In this document: positions 22,288 through 32,078 of the stretch, one piece after another
How positions within the stretch are numbered: position 1 is the first letter of the stretch
How the letters are laid out: each line of letters begins with the position of its first letter
From: Diphasiastrum complanatum
Taxonomy: Eukaryota > Streptophyta > Lycopodiopsida > Lycopodiales > Lycopodiaceae
DNA: 64,000 nt
Assembly (NCBI GenBank): GCA_029204225.1
Contig: CM055096.1
Coordinates: 5,471,504-5,535,503 of the forward strand
Reading direction: 5' to 3'
Made by a program: the position numbers and the translations under genes
Notes under the pieces: model-generated
What the model saw: the letters and a program-made list of their open reading frames with translations, nothing else
Database searches by the model: none
What the model was told of the DNA's origin: nothing

Positions 22288-22505
22288 GAATGTTCCCCTC
22301 ATCAAAAATGACATATCTACCAAGAATCACTTTGCTAGTAGAAGGAATGTAATCCTTGTAGGCTTTACTCACCTCACTATATCCAACAAATATACTTTTT
22401 CTTGAAGATAGATTCTCCTTGGTCCTATCATCAAGAGTAATGTTGACATAGCATGTGCATCCAAAAGTTTTGAGAAAGTTGACACTCGGCCTCCAAGACC
22501 TTTGA
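22288..22505 (-). pseudogene. Older copia fragment, part 2 (integrase C-terminal end)
   Basis: The minus strand reads VNFLKTFGCTCYVNITLDD, then KSIFVGYSEVSKAYKDY and ILGRYVIFDEGN, the conserved end of copia integrase. It continues in frame across the GAATG duplication into 15,871 downward. Its upstream side is joined abruptly to CACTA transposase sequence near 22,505. Confidence 0.8.
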
Positions 22506-23034
22506 TCATTTTCTTTGCTTGGTATGTTGATGGTGGAAGCTCTTTTTCTAATGGAAAAATGTCTTTTTTCAAAAGATGTAGCAACTCATCCATGCTTGCT
22601 TGTGACCAACCATGTACCACCTTAAGATTGTAAAGTAACAACGTTGCTAAAGGCTTGATAACTTTACATCCTATATATAAGGGTTCACTTGCATTATCCA
22701 TAAGGTTTTCAAATTCCAAGTTATAATTATCTGTTGGTTGGTCATCTTCCATATGCTGGTCTTGCATAGATGGTTTGATGTCCTCAAAATCCACATTAAA
22801 TGTTGTGTGTCTAGATGCCTCTTCTTGATCTAGTGAATCATCCAGCTTGCCTGTACAACCATTAACATTATCAAATGTATTTTCTATCATCCTTTGTAAC
22901 TGCATATCAAGAAAATTTACGGACATGTCATTTTTAGATTTCCCCTTCGGAGTATATTTCTCCTTCGATTCTTTATAGTTGAGTCCTTTGTTGTTGGCAA
23001 AAACTATGAGATTTAAAAGACATAAGCAAACCAT
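22506..23034 (-). pseudogene. CACTA transposase N-terminal fragment
   Basis: The minus strand shows ASEPLYIGCKVIKPLATLL, VHGWSQASMDELLHLLKKD and KELPPSTYQAKKMIKGLG. This is the TNP2 segment that lies just before the ACPNDC zinc part in intact CACTA transposases. It is opposite in orientation to the relic at 2,884-6,625 and includes the portion that is poorly kept there. The frame runs on into copia integrase at about 22,505, so the long open frame 22,369-23,034 is a fusion of two fossils. Confidence 0.75.
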
Positions 23035-23094
23035 GTCATGACATTCCTACCAATTCACATATAAACGAAGAACTATCAAACAATCTTTTCGTAT

Positions 23095-23198
23095 TATGGC
23101 ATGCATGGCATACATGAGGCCTATGTCATGCCTATGTGGTTTGCCGTGCAAGCCTATGGTACACCTACATGGCTTGCCACATGTCAACTTTCGAGCTC

Positions 23199-23260
<62 letters not shown>

Positions 23261-23616
23261 GTCCACTCCAGCCTACATGGTAGAGCTCAGTTGGCTTGCC
23301 GCATAAACCTATGGTAGGCCTACATGGCTTGCCATGTGGCAAACCCAAGCTTGCATGATTTGCCATGTGGCAGGCTACGTGAATTGCCATGTGGCAACTT
23401 ATTATAGGCTTGATAGATAGTAAGCCTATGTGGCCTACTACACAGGCCTATGGTAGGCCATGTGGCAAGCCACACAGGCCAATGGTAGGCCATGTGGCAA
23501 GCCACACAAGCCAATGGTAGGCCTACGTGGCTTGCCACATGGCCAGTCCCAAGCCTACATGGTTTTTCACATGGCAGGCCTATGTGGCTTACCATGTGGC
23601 AACTTTTGGGCCCCAA

Positions 23617-23620
<4 letters not shown>
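23095..23620. repeat. Short palindromic repeat array
   Basis: Units built from GGCTTGCCACATGGC and its reverse complement GCCATGTGGCAAGCC, with CCTATGGTAGGCC spacers, recur many times in both orientations. Several sub-units are nearly self-complementary. The array encloses one CT tract and ends at another. Confidence 0.8.
23201..23258. repeat. (CT)n microsatellite
   Basis: 29 uninterrupted CT units inside the palindromic array. Confidence 0.97.

Positions 23621-23672
<52 letters not shown>
23617..23672. repeat. (CT)n microsatellite
   Basis: About 28 CT units with one TTT interruption near 23,638-23,641. Confidence 0.97.
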
Positions 23673-23673
<1 letters not shown>

Positions 23674-24054
23674 GAAATGTGGCTAATTGTCACTGACAAC
23701 TTTTGACCCAAACCATTGACCTTCGACCCAAACCATCAGTTGTAACCCAAATTGTCTGTCGTCGGCCATTCGATTGCCCTTATTTTGTCCGCCTTCAATC
23801 ATCAATCGCCTGCTCTAAGCATCATCTACACATCTCGACCACAAGCCACCACATAGATTGTCGGCCATCCATTGCCCGTCAATGGCGGACACTCTTTACT
23901 AGTCTATATATATTTAAACTTATGTACACTTTTGTATGCATGGGTGAGGGACCACATGCATCCTCCTCCCTCACCCATGCATACACTTTTTTTGAACTAG
24001 AAAGTGGGGAGGAGGATGCTTGTATTCTCTCTGTAGAATGTTGATTTATTGGCT
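23673..24054. other. Non-coding stretch with an 18-bp hairpin
   Basis: No gene is recognised. Short ACCCAAACCAT repeats occur at 23,707-23,750. Arms 23,933-23,950 and 23,968-23,985 (TGTATGCATGGGTGAGGG and its exact complement) form a hairpin with a 17-base loop. Confidence 0.6.
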
Positions 24055-24802
24055 GATATAGGTTCCACACATGTGAATGACAGCCTGCTGCTACTGTTGT
24101 TGTACAGAAAGGGATAGTACCATACTATATTTTCATGTTCATGATCAGATCTTTGTGATTTATGCAATTCTAGCATGCTAATTTTGATGAATTCTATCTT
24201 GTGACTAGATCTAGATGTGCATACCAAATTGGCCCAAGATCTTAGATCCATTAGTTGTGTTTTGGATCTTTAATTTTCACACCCAATGTGGACTTGTCCA
24301 TAATTACCAATTTTTCCATAGACAACTACTCTTATTAAAATTACGAATACAACTAATGCATTTTTAGGCCACTTGTGTCCATATCAAAGTTCATGTCATA
24401 CATGGACTTTGAGGATGAATTTGTTCATGTTGAGCATGGATAAGTCCATGCTCAACATGTATATCTCCATGTTACGCATGGATTTTCACATGTTGGAAAT
24501 GGAAAAGCATGAACATGTTTGTGCCTAGCACAGATGTAACTATGTTTGACTGGTTGGTGAAGTTCATGCCAAGCATCAACTTGCATTGAATAAAAGTAGG
24601 ATCAAAAGTGGTGAAAAAATGTTTGCTCAATTTGAATGTTATGTTAGTCATGGTAATTGACATTGAATGTTATGTGAATAATATCATCTTAATATGATTG
24701 TTATTTTTGTCATAACATCTCACACTTAACATGAATTAATCCATACTGATTCATGCTATGCAAATCATAGTACCTCATACTAAAAAACAGTAATAAATAG
24801 TA
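24055..24802 (+). repeat. Dispersed repeat B, plus copy (inverted copy at 40,530-41,215)
   Basis: The copies match from GGTTCCACAC to CATACTAAAAAA, with indels. The centre has an exact palindrome with 15-bp arms around CATGTTGAGCATGGA at about 24,427-24,460. A related TTCACACGTGTGG element is at the end of the inverted copy. It may be an LTR or a fold-back element. No coding capacity is seen. Confidence 0.7.
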
Positions 24803-25110
24803 TTATGGTATGTAATAGATTCACTTATCCAATGGTTTATAATGATATTTTAAAAAAATCTGACAATGAATATGAGAAAAAAAATTGTTTTATTTATTCA
24901 AGGCCCATGTTTACGTTTAACATCTACTAGGAATGGACGAATTCTAAACCATCTATGATGATTCAAAAAACATTTTAAAAATGATAAAAGAACAAAAACT
25001 AATATTTTGATTCTTACTTTGAATAAATAGAAGGAAGAGATTTTCCATCTAATACTATGGTAAGAAATTAAGGGGGAGAGGTAGGAAAAAAAAATGAAGA
25101 TGAGAGACAT

Positions 25111-25144
<34 letters not shown>

Positions 25145-25189
25145 CACGCGATAACAAAAAAAAAAGACTTAGAAACACCTATTTATAAA
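24803..25189. other. AT-rich spacer with a GT microsatellite
   Basis: No gene is recognised. (GT)n of about 15 units lies at 25,113-25,142. Confidence 0.6.
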
Positions 25190-25425
25190 ACATTGGAACT
25201 CTGTATTATGGGTCCAAGATTGTGGGCCCAAACTAGGATTGCTTGCGTGTGTGTGATGATGCAGTCAACAGGACATGCATCCTGTCAGCGTCAATTGGGG
25301 TCATGCATGGGTTGCTACAACAAGTTTTATATGTACATTATTCTAAATTTTTGAAATATAGTTATGTTGTGTGGAGCTTGGAGAGTGCTTACCCATGTCT
25401 TTTTTGTGTGACATGAATTTTAAGT
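25190..25425 (+). repeat. Copia LTR end, family D, with degenerate primer site
   Basis: It resembles 30,965-31,234 in parts, with GGGTCC, then GACATGCATCCTGTCA near the middle and TTTTAAGT at the end. Both are followed by a primer-site-like TGGTATCAG (25,426 here, with GTGTC in place of AGC). It is interpreted as the 3' part of a 5' LTR. Confidence 0.55.
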
Positions 25426-25437
25426 TGGTATCAGTGT

Positions 25438-26651
25438 CAAAGTATAGGGCCTTGGACCTTACTTGAGTCTATTAATGACTCACAAGAGGGATTGATTGAT
25501 TGATCATCAAACAAATACAAACTAGACATACAAATTGAGATCTAGATTGACAATTTTACATGCATCAAGCAAGAGCAATCTGAAATCATTAATTGAAAGT
25601 GATGATCACTCCATACGTCTCATTGGTCTCATTGGTGAGCTTATTGAGCTTTTTTATGGACTCAAGAAGGCTGGATTTATCATGGTTGATACTCATCTTC
25701 ACCTACTCTACTTCATGTTGGATGGGGCGTCAACAACACAAAAGGAAAGGTGGCAATTTGGAGCTAGTCAAGAGCATCAAAGGAGAGGTAATTGGCAAAG
25801 ATGTTATGGATATGTTTTTGCAGCTTATTGAAGACTCAAGTAAGGTCAAAGGACAGCAAGGATGTGTTTTTCAAGTTTACTTTACTTTTTCTATCTAATG
25901 TTTGAGCTATTTCATGTGGATGTGTGTAAATTGTCAAGATATGGACAAACTAGCTACATTGTCTTGCAATATCTTATTGTTGGAGTTGTACTAGAATTCT
26001 TGGATGGTTTTACTGATGGAAATAAAGCTATTGGAGGTTCATTATGTCACTCATCCATGCCTAAGTTCTCAAATGTTGAGCTACTTGGTGCCAATACTTG
26101 GAGATTGTCAATTTTTGGTGAATTCATAGTCATTTTCTTGTGTCAAGTAGATCTTGAAGATGGACCCATGCAGCCTACTTGGTTTATGGATTCATGTGGT
26201 GCTAGATGTGCATCATTGATGTAATCACCTACTCATGGATTTCCAAGGTTTGATGGTTTCTTGTGGCAACATGGAGATGGAGGCTCATTCATGGAGTTTT
26301 ATGGTGGAGACATATCAAGAAAGGACAAAGTTGGAGGAGACAAGCAAGCAAATGGCCATCACTCACATTTATTGTTTGGTTGCTGTAATTTTCTAGATTG
26401 TTCAAAGTTTGAAACATGGAGGAATCATTTCATTCACATTCTATTTGGTTCTTCATGTTCTAGTTATATCTTGATGTGTAAAATTGATGTAAGAAATAGT
26501 GAAGCATCCAATTTGGACACTATTCTCTATATCAATTATGGAAACTACTTTAGAATCTTAGAAAGGAGATTTATATTTAGCATGGAGATCATTCTAAAGT
26601 TGGATCAAAATATAATGGTTAAAACTATGCCAAACCTAGTTGAAGATGGAG
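25438..26651 (+). pseudogene. Internal region of a shortened copia derivative, copy 2
   Basis: It is collinear with 52,050-53,446 (same order and strand), with a deletion of about 390 bases after the FMLDG-encoding part. No integrase or RT motif is present. Readable pieces such as DVMDMFLQLIEDSSKV and NVELLGANTWRLS match copy 1 but no copia domain I know. It ends in a polypurine-like GAAGATGGAG before an LTR, which is why it is called a retroelement derivative. The function of the extra region is unknown. Confidence 0.55.
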
Positions 26652-27010
26652 TGTGAAAGATTTCAACTAGTTTAATCTAGTTTAGTCATATTTTGGTAAA
26701 TTGTCAATTGAGGCCAAAACTCATTTTAGACTTAGAGATAAACTTTTTCAAGTTATATTAGTTTAAAATACATTGAATAAACACTTTTTGAAAGTGTGGG
26801 AAAGTTGGTAGTCAAGTTTGAGAGAGATTCAAATTTGAACTTTGGGTACATTAAATCTAGATAAAAAAATAGTAGGGTTTACAATTTGGAGGGAAAGCCA
26901 AGTGGCCAAATAGGGTTTGGACTCTCTATAAAAGAATGTAACTCATGGAGAGACACATCTTCTCTCTTCTCTCTCTCTCATTTCATCATTATACATGGTT
27001 CTCTTCGGGT
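26652..27010 (+). repeat. Copia LTR, family A', truncated
   Basis: It begins TGTGAAAGATTTCAACTAGT and matches 53,447-53,810. A TATA-like CTCTATAAAAGAATG is near 26,926. It is cut after TTCTCTTCGGGTTC by gypsy sequence. Confidence 0.8.
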
Positions 27011-27400
27011 TCTTCTTGTCGCGGGATGAATAGGACCCACATAGTCAAGGCCTCATTTCTCAAATGGTGCTTGCGATAAAACCAGATGTAAAGGTTCATA
27101 ATTCTATCGCGTAGGACGATGTGCTCGTTGACAAAAATCACATGACTGAATATAATTTTCTGTATCTTTATGAAGTGTAGGCCAACAACACCCTGATTGT
27201 AAAAGTTTCTGAACATTGATATTTGTTGAAAAATGTCCTCTAGCCATTCCATCATGGGAAAACATTATAAGTCAAGTACTGCATGCGGCAAACACATCTT
27301 CGCAAAATATCATCCTGTAATTTGTAGAGACAAATTGCTCCTTAGAAATAAAGACTTTCCCAGCTTCCAATCCAGATAGATTTTGATGATATAGAATTAT
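27011..27400 (-). pseudogene. Ty3/gypsy integrase fragment (zinc site and start of core)
   Basis: Across frames the minus strand reads ARGHFSTNINVQKLLQSG, then CCWPTLHKDTENYIQSCDF, which carries the second His and the Cys pair of the H2C2 integrase zinc site. PLHLVLSQAPFEK and GLDYVGPIHPAT follow, the latter containing the first catalytic Asp region. Upstream LYKLQDDILRRCV fits the integrase N-terminal end. Stops break every frame. It belongs with the fragment at 29,471-29,767. Confidence 0.75.
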
Positions 27401-27714
27401 CAATGATCAGTATTCTTTTAGAATATTGTATGAATTTATTGCTTTAATGAATTGAGTAACAGGCATTGACACCTGTAGAACTAAGAAACTTCGATGAACC
27501 ATGTTTGCTGGTATTATGAATGCTGACCTTTCTTTCAAGGGATGTGCAGGTACACATGACGTACCTGAAGAATCTGAACAAGAATAAGAAGCCCTATGGG
27601 CTTAAGGACTGATCTCTGTTTGAGGGTATGTGCAGGTACTCGAGAAAGTGCCAGAAAAACAAGAATCGAAACAAGAAGCTTTTTAAGCTTAAAGACAGTA
27701 AACAAGAAGGCTTT

Positions 27715-27912
27715 TGACAAAGTCTATAATGAAGGCTCAGTAGAGTCTATAAAGAAGGCTTATTTATAAGTCTATAATGAAGGCTCAGAGGAGTCTATAA
27801 AGAACAGGGTCTGATCATCCTAGTGACTTGTTCCACCATGATTGAGGATGGGCAACCTCTAGAAAATAAGTGCCAATGACCATGACTGAGGATGGGCAAC
27901 CTCTAGAAAAAA
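27715..27912. repeat. Short local duplications
   Basis: AGTCTATAATGAAGGCTCAG, then GAGTCTATAAAGAA is present twice at 27,719-27,806. ACTGAGGATGGGCAACCTCT is present twice at about 27,840-27,905. Confidence 0.7.
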
Positions 27913-28621
27913 GGGCCTAGGAATTAATGGACTTTATGCAAAAACAAGATGGACATATACCTTGGCTCTTCCATAGGAAGATTGCACTTGGGTGAATTCC
28001 CAAGTTGTAATCATGTAAAATTGTATGTAATTAAAAGTCAAGTTTGAACCTTGTACCACCTACCTCCCACCTACCTTCCTTCATGCAATCTAGGCTAATG
28101 GAAACCTAGAATGGGGCGCCCTCCTACACTCTCACTTCATGGCCAAATCACCAAAATAACTTTCCCAAGCTAGTACATATCACCCATTCACCCTCCCTAA
28201 CTAAAACACCTCATCCATGCACTCCACTTCTCCCTAAGTCCAATTGGAGTCTCCCTCACACCTCATACACTTGAACCTGACACCTCACTCACTTTTGAAG
28301 GCCTCTCCACTCTCTATATAAGTGGAAATGTGCTCCTCTACCAAGGGGATGAAGGGATAATGCATCCAGACTCTGTCATTTTATTGTTTGTTGTGTACAT
28401 GTGCTCTGGAGAAGAGGATTGAGGCATCACCTCAAGGAGACTATGTCATTTCTGTGATTGCAGGAGTATTTGGAACTCAGACCCTCAGATTTCTATCTCG
28501 CTCTCAGATCACCACACAAACACACACACACTCTCTCTCCCTCTCTCACTTTCACCTTCTCTCGAAACTATGGTATGCTCTTGAAACTGTTACCCATATG
28601 TCAGAATGGCTGATCAGTACT

Positions 28622-29080
28622 CTTGCATGTCATAGTATTTGTGACCAATTGTCTATGCATGTCAGATATAGAGCTTGCATGTCATAGTATCTGTGGCCAA
28701 TTGTCTATGCATGTCAAATGTAGAGCTTGCATGTCATTTTGGAAGCTTGCATGTCATAGCATCAGTGGCCTATTGTCTTTGCATGTCAGATCTAGAGCTT
28801 GCATGTCAGTTTGGAAGCTTACATGTTAGTTTGGAAGCTTGCATGTCTTAGCACCAGTGGTCTATTGCCCATGCATGTCAGATCTAGAGCTCGCATGTCA
28901 GTTTTAAAGCTTGCATGTCAGTATTGAAGCTTGCATGTCACTCCATGCATTCCTGAAAGGCCATGCATGTCACTTCATGACAGTTGCATGTCAAGAATCT
29001 ATAAAAACCCTTATGATTGCATGTAAAGAATCTAAGATCCATTGGGATCACATGACAAGAATCTAAGATCCAACATGATT
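28622..29080 (+). repeat. GCATGTCA-rich minisatellite
   Basis: At least a dozen copies of GCATGTCA occur, most preceded by CTT or followed by GATCTAGAG. Early units are 52 bases (CTTGCATGTCATAGTAT, then CCAATTGTCTATGCATGTCA), and later ones gain 20-base inserts with TTTGGAAG. The array lies downstream of a TATA-like box. Confidence 0.9.
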
Positions 29081-29275
29081 GCATGTCTGAAAGATTGAGA
29101 CTAATGAAGACATGTTTATGCTTTTGTTAAACTAGGTATGGAATTAAGATCTATGAATATGAATTAAGACTATGTTAAGTTGATGTTCCTACATCTGAGA
29201 CCCTAATGGAATCCATTGTATATGTAGTTGGCATTGGCCAATTGGATTTGCATAATGATAAGAAAATAATCCTTC

Positions 29276-29286
29276 GGGGGGGGGGG
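29276..29286. repeat. Run of 11 G
   Basis: An uninterrupted G tract, a likely sequencing or replication slippage site. Confidence 0.9.
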
Positions 29287-29470
29287 TGTCCCCATCTTAA
29301 CCCCTCAGTGCTTCCGCTATTATGTGAATGAATCTTTGTGATGAAATGTTTTTTTCGAGTTTTGATTTAAAATCTTAGTTGATTTTCATTAAGTTGATCT
29401 GAGACTAGCTTTATGTGAATGAAAAGCCAATTTGTTCTTTTGGCCTTTAAGCACTTAGGACAGGCCCTCA

Positions 29471-29767
29471 CACCTCGAGTTCACACATCCATTCCTCGAC
29501 GATACAATTGTCCCCAACAATCAGTTGATAAGGTTGTGCCTTAAGAATCAATTGTTTCTTTTGTACTTTTGTCAATGAATCATTAGGTTGGCCTAGCATC
29601 AGATATTCAACAATATCTGCTACCCACTCAGGTTGCTTCAACATAAAACAATGCAGCATCTGATAGTTCATCATCCACTTCAGTGTTAACTGGTGCTGAT
29701 TCAATCCATGAGACACGGTTGGCAAGATAAGGTTGTTTACCCTTTCAAACCACAATATGAAAATCAA
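29471..29767 (-). pseudogene. Ty3/gypsy fragment between RNase H and integrase
   Basis: The minus frame shows KQPEWVADIVEYLMLGQPND, then LTKVQKKQLILKAQPYQLIV. This resembles the linker between RNase H and the integrase zinc site of plant gypsy polyproteins (a W-x2-DI-x-YL pattern and a KA-x-x-Y ending). The next expected domain is found at 27,011-27,400, beyond the 2-kb insertion. Confidence 0.7.
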
Positions 29768-29822
29768 ATTCAGTTAATAAAAGTAGCTATCTTATAATAT
29801 GCCCCGTGTTACATGTCTTGTT

Positions 29823-30468
29823 TGTGAAGGATTTCAGGTCATTGAGGATCCAATCCACAAAAGATCTTGGATTACAAAAGAAGCTGCTCTACCAATGTCA
29901 CCAATGTAGAAAAATCAGCATCTACACACAAAAAGAGATGCAGACTCTAATAGAACTTGATCAATCATGAATCAAATGAAAAAGTATTGTTGCTCTCTGT
30001 ACAAAACCAGCAAGCTAATGTATTTCACATGTGTGGATCCAAAAATAGCAAATATAGATCATTCTACACATAGAATTGCATGCAATCACAAGTATAGTGC
30101 ACCAATGGATAGTAGAACCCAAGAGAACCATGTATAAGCATGAAATGAGATAGAGAAGAGAGAAGATATGTCTCTCCATGAGTTACATCCTTTTATAACA
30201 GGTCCAAACCCTATTTGGCCACTTGGCTTTCCCACCAAAATGCTAACCCTACTATTTTTGGGTCTAGATTCAAAGTACCCAACATTCAAATTTGAATCTA
30301 CTCAAACTCGACTTCTAACTTTTCCACACTTTCAAAAAGTATTTATTCAAATGAAATTTAGACTAATGAACTTTGAAAAGTCAAACTCTAAGCCTAAAAC
30401 AAAGTTGATCTCAATTTGTCAAATATGGAAATATAGCAAATATGATCATACTAGTTGAATCTTTCACA
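29823..30468 (-). repeat. Copia 3' LTR, family A, minus orientation
   Basis: On the minus strand it starts TGTGAAAGATTC just after a GAAGAGAGAG purine tract and ends GAAATCCTTCACA, with TATAAAAGGATG near its middle. It is the most complete family A LTR in the window (646 bp). It carries TTCACATGTGTGG at about 30,025, a variant of the recurrent palindrome. Confidence 0.8.
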
Positions 30469-30955
30469 CTCTCTCTTCAACTAGTTTTAGCATATACTTT
30501 AATAACACTCCAAGTGAAGTCCTATGCTTCATGAACAAGTCTTTTTCCAATGCTTTGGTGAAAATATTCGTCGCACATTCCTTTGAGGACACATGTTGAA
30601 GCTCTACCTCCTTTGCAATGACTTGCTCCCTCACAAAATGATATTGCACCTCAATATGCTTGCTCCTACCATGAAAGATAGGCTGATTGATTGTCACAAA
30701 AGATGATTGGGCTCTCTAAAAAATCCAGTAAGTGAAGATCCTTGATCATCCTCTTGATCCATACCATCTTCTTTGTGCAATGTGTAAGTGCTTTGTACTC
30801 GGCCTCACTAGATGATAATGAGATAGTGGCTTGTTTCTTCAACATCCATGATATAGCTCCATTACCTATGAAAATACAATTAACATTAATGGATTTCCTA
30901 TCCATTACATCTCCAACATAGTCCGAATCTAAAAATCCAAAAAGATTAGATGATA
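30469..30955 (-). pseudogene. Copia RNase H end
   Basis: The minus frames read MDRKSINVNCIFIGNGAISW, SLSSSEAEYKAL, CDNQSAYLSW and FHGRSKHIEVQYHFVREQV, the C-terminal third of copia RNase H. A frame break occurs near 30,690. The fragment is cut at about 30,955, so most of pol is missing. It abuts its own 3' LTR. Confidence 0.85.
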
Positions 30956-30964
30956 ATCTAGTTA

Positions 30965-31234
30965 GAATTAAAGTAGAACTACTGTATTACTGTACAATGG
31001 GTCCTAGAAGTGGATAAGGATCAGTTGGCCTCACCACGAGGCGAGTTGATGGGACACGTGTCCCGTCAATGGCAACCTGGATCATTCATGAGTTGTCTTA
31101 GTGAAGAACTATATTACAGTGTAATTTCATTTTGAGAAATACAGTTGCTATGTGAGCTTGTTGTAGAGAGTGTTTTTTTTGTTTGTGTTACTGTGTAGCA
31201 TGATATGTGATCCTGTTTGAAGCAGATTCTAAGT
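30965..31234 (+). repeat. Copia LTR end, family D
   Basis: It is related to 25,190-25,425 and ends ATTCTAAGT immediately before a perfect TGGTATCAGAGC primer site at 31,235-31,246. It is a 5' LTR remnant of a + strand element whose internal part is only about 40 bases long here. Confidence 0.6.
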
Positions 31235-31246
31235 TGGTATCAGAGC
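31235..31246 (+). other. Copia primer-binding site
   Basis: TGGTATCAGAGC follows the family D LTR end and matches the initiator Met-tRNA site. Confidence 0.85.
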
Positions 31247-31285
31247 AGTTCAGGGAGTGTACATAATAGTAGAGTGTCGCCATTG

Positions 31286-32078
31286 GTTCTATGGATCTAT
31301 CAAGTTCTACACTTTAGATCTTGATCTAGATTCACTACACTTAGATTTAAGCAAGAGCAATGGATCAAATCTTCATAAACAAATGAGAGCAGCCTCAAAC
31401 GTGTGGAGTACTGTCCACTGTACGTCCTGCACCTGAAACAACATGTACATAGGGTCTTGATAGCAATCATTCAAAAAATCACAATTCTATTAACTAGCAA
31501 TCTCACAAAAGTGTAGAATGCAAAAGTCTCATCAATCTCATTAGCAAAATGATGATCCTTTTATGGATGAAGTACATCCACAAGTTTGGTATAGTCCAAC
31601 AAGTCTTCACACGTGTGAAGAGTGCCACATCACTCATATCTATCCATTTGATCCATCCTTGATTCTTATCCAAAGTTGACCTTCTAGAATATGGCTATAA
31701 TCCAAAGAGCTAGTCTCCTATAATATAGGAATATTCCCTACAAAATAGGATCTAAGAAAAATGGTCAACTCTTAACTTCTAGAACTCTATACACATGTGT
31801 GAACATCCACTTGCCATGTGGGAGCATTTACTCATGCACATGCAAGGATAAGCTAACTTCTAGGTGACTAGCCAACTTGACTAAAAACTAGTGATATCAT
31901 GTTCACACTTGACTTGATTGATACAAAATCAAAGTAGATATTCACAAATATAGAAAGTACTTTATTTCACACGTGGGAATAGGCTCCAGACATGTGAAAT
32001 CATATCATGAACATTGTACTCATGATTGATCTTTATTTACAATAAAAAATGATAAGTGAGAAGTGACAATTTTCAACA
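31286..32078 (-). repeat. 3' LTR of copia C, minus orientation
   Basis: On the minus strand it begins TGTTGAAAATTGTC after an AGAAGTGAGGAG purine tract. Positions 31,291-31,585 match 37,841-38,126, the 5' LTR remnant. The last 70 or so bases of the LTR are missing at 31,286. It carries TTCACACGTGTGAA at 31,606-31,619 and TTCACACGTGGGAA at 31,966-31,979. Confidence 0.85.

Larger units (their letters stand above)
27474..29470. mobile_element. Possible 2.0-kb solo LTR inserted in a gypsy element
   Basis: The 1,997-bp segment begins TGTAGAAC and ends GGCCCTCA, is flanked by CACC on both sides (27,470-27,473 and 29,471-29,474), and separates two parts of one minus-strand gypsy pol. A TATA-like CTCTATATAAGTGG is near 28,313. 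No coding region is seen. TG..CA ends and a short target duplication suggest a solo LTR, but four matching bases is weak evidence. Confidence 0.4.

Noticed and set aside
23096-23696. Several open frames with Leu-Ser or Arg-Glu runs
   Set aside because: They are translations of CT microsatellites and palindromic repeats.
28622-29080. CRISPR-like array
   Set aside because: Units and spacers are both repetitive and vary in length; this is a minisatellite in plant DNA.
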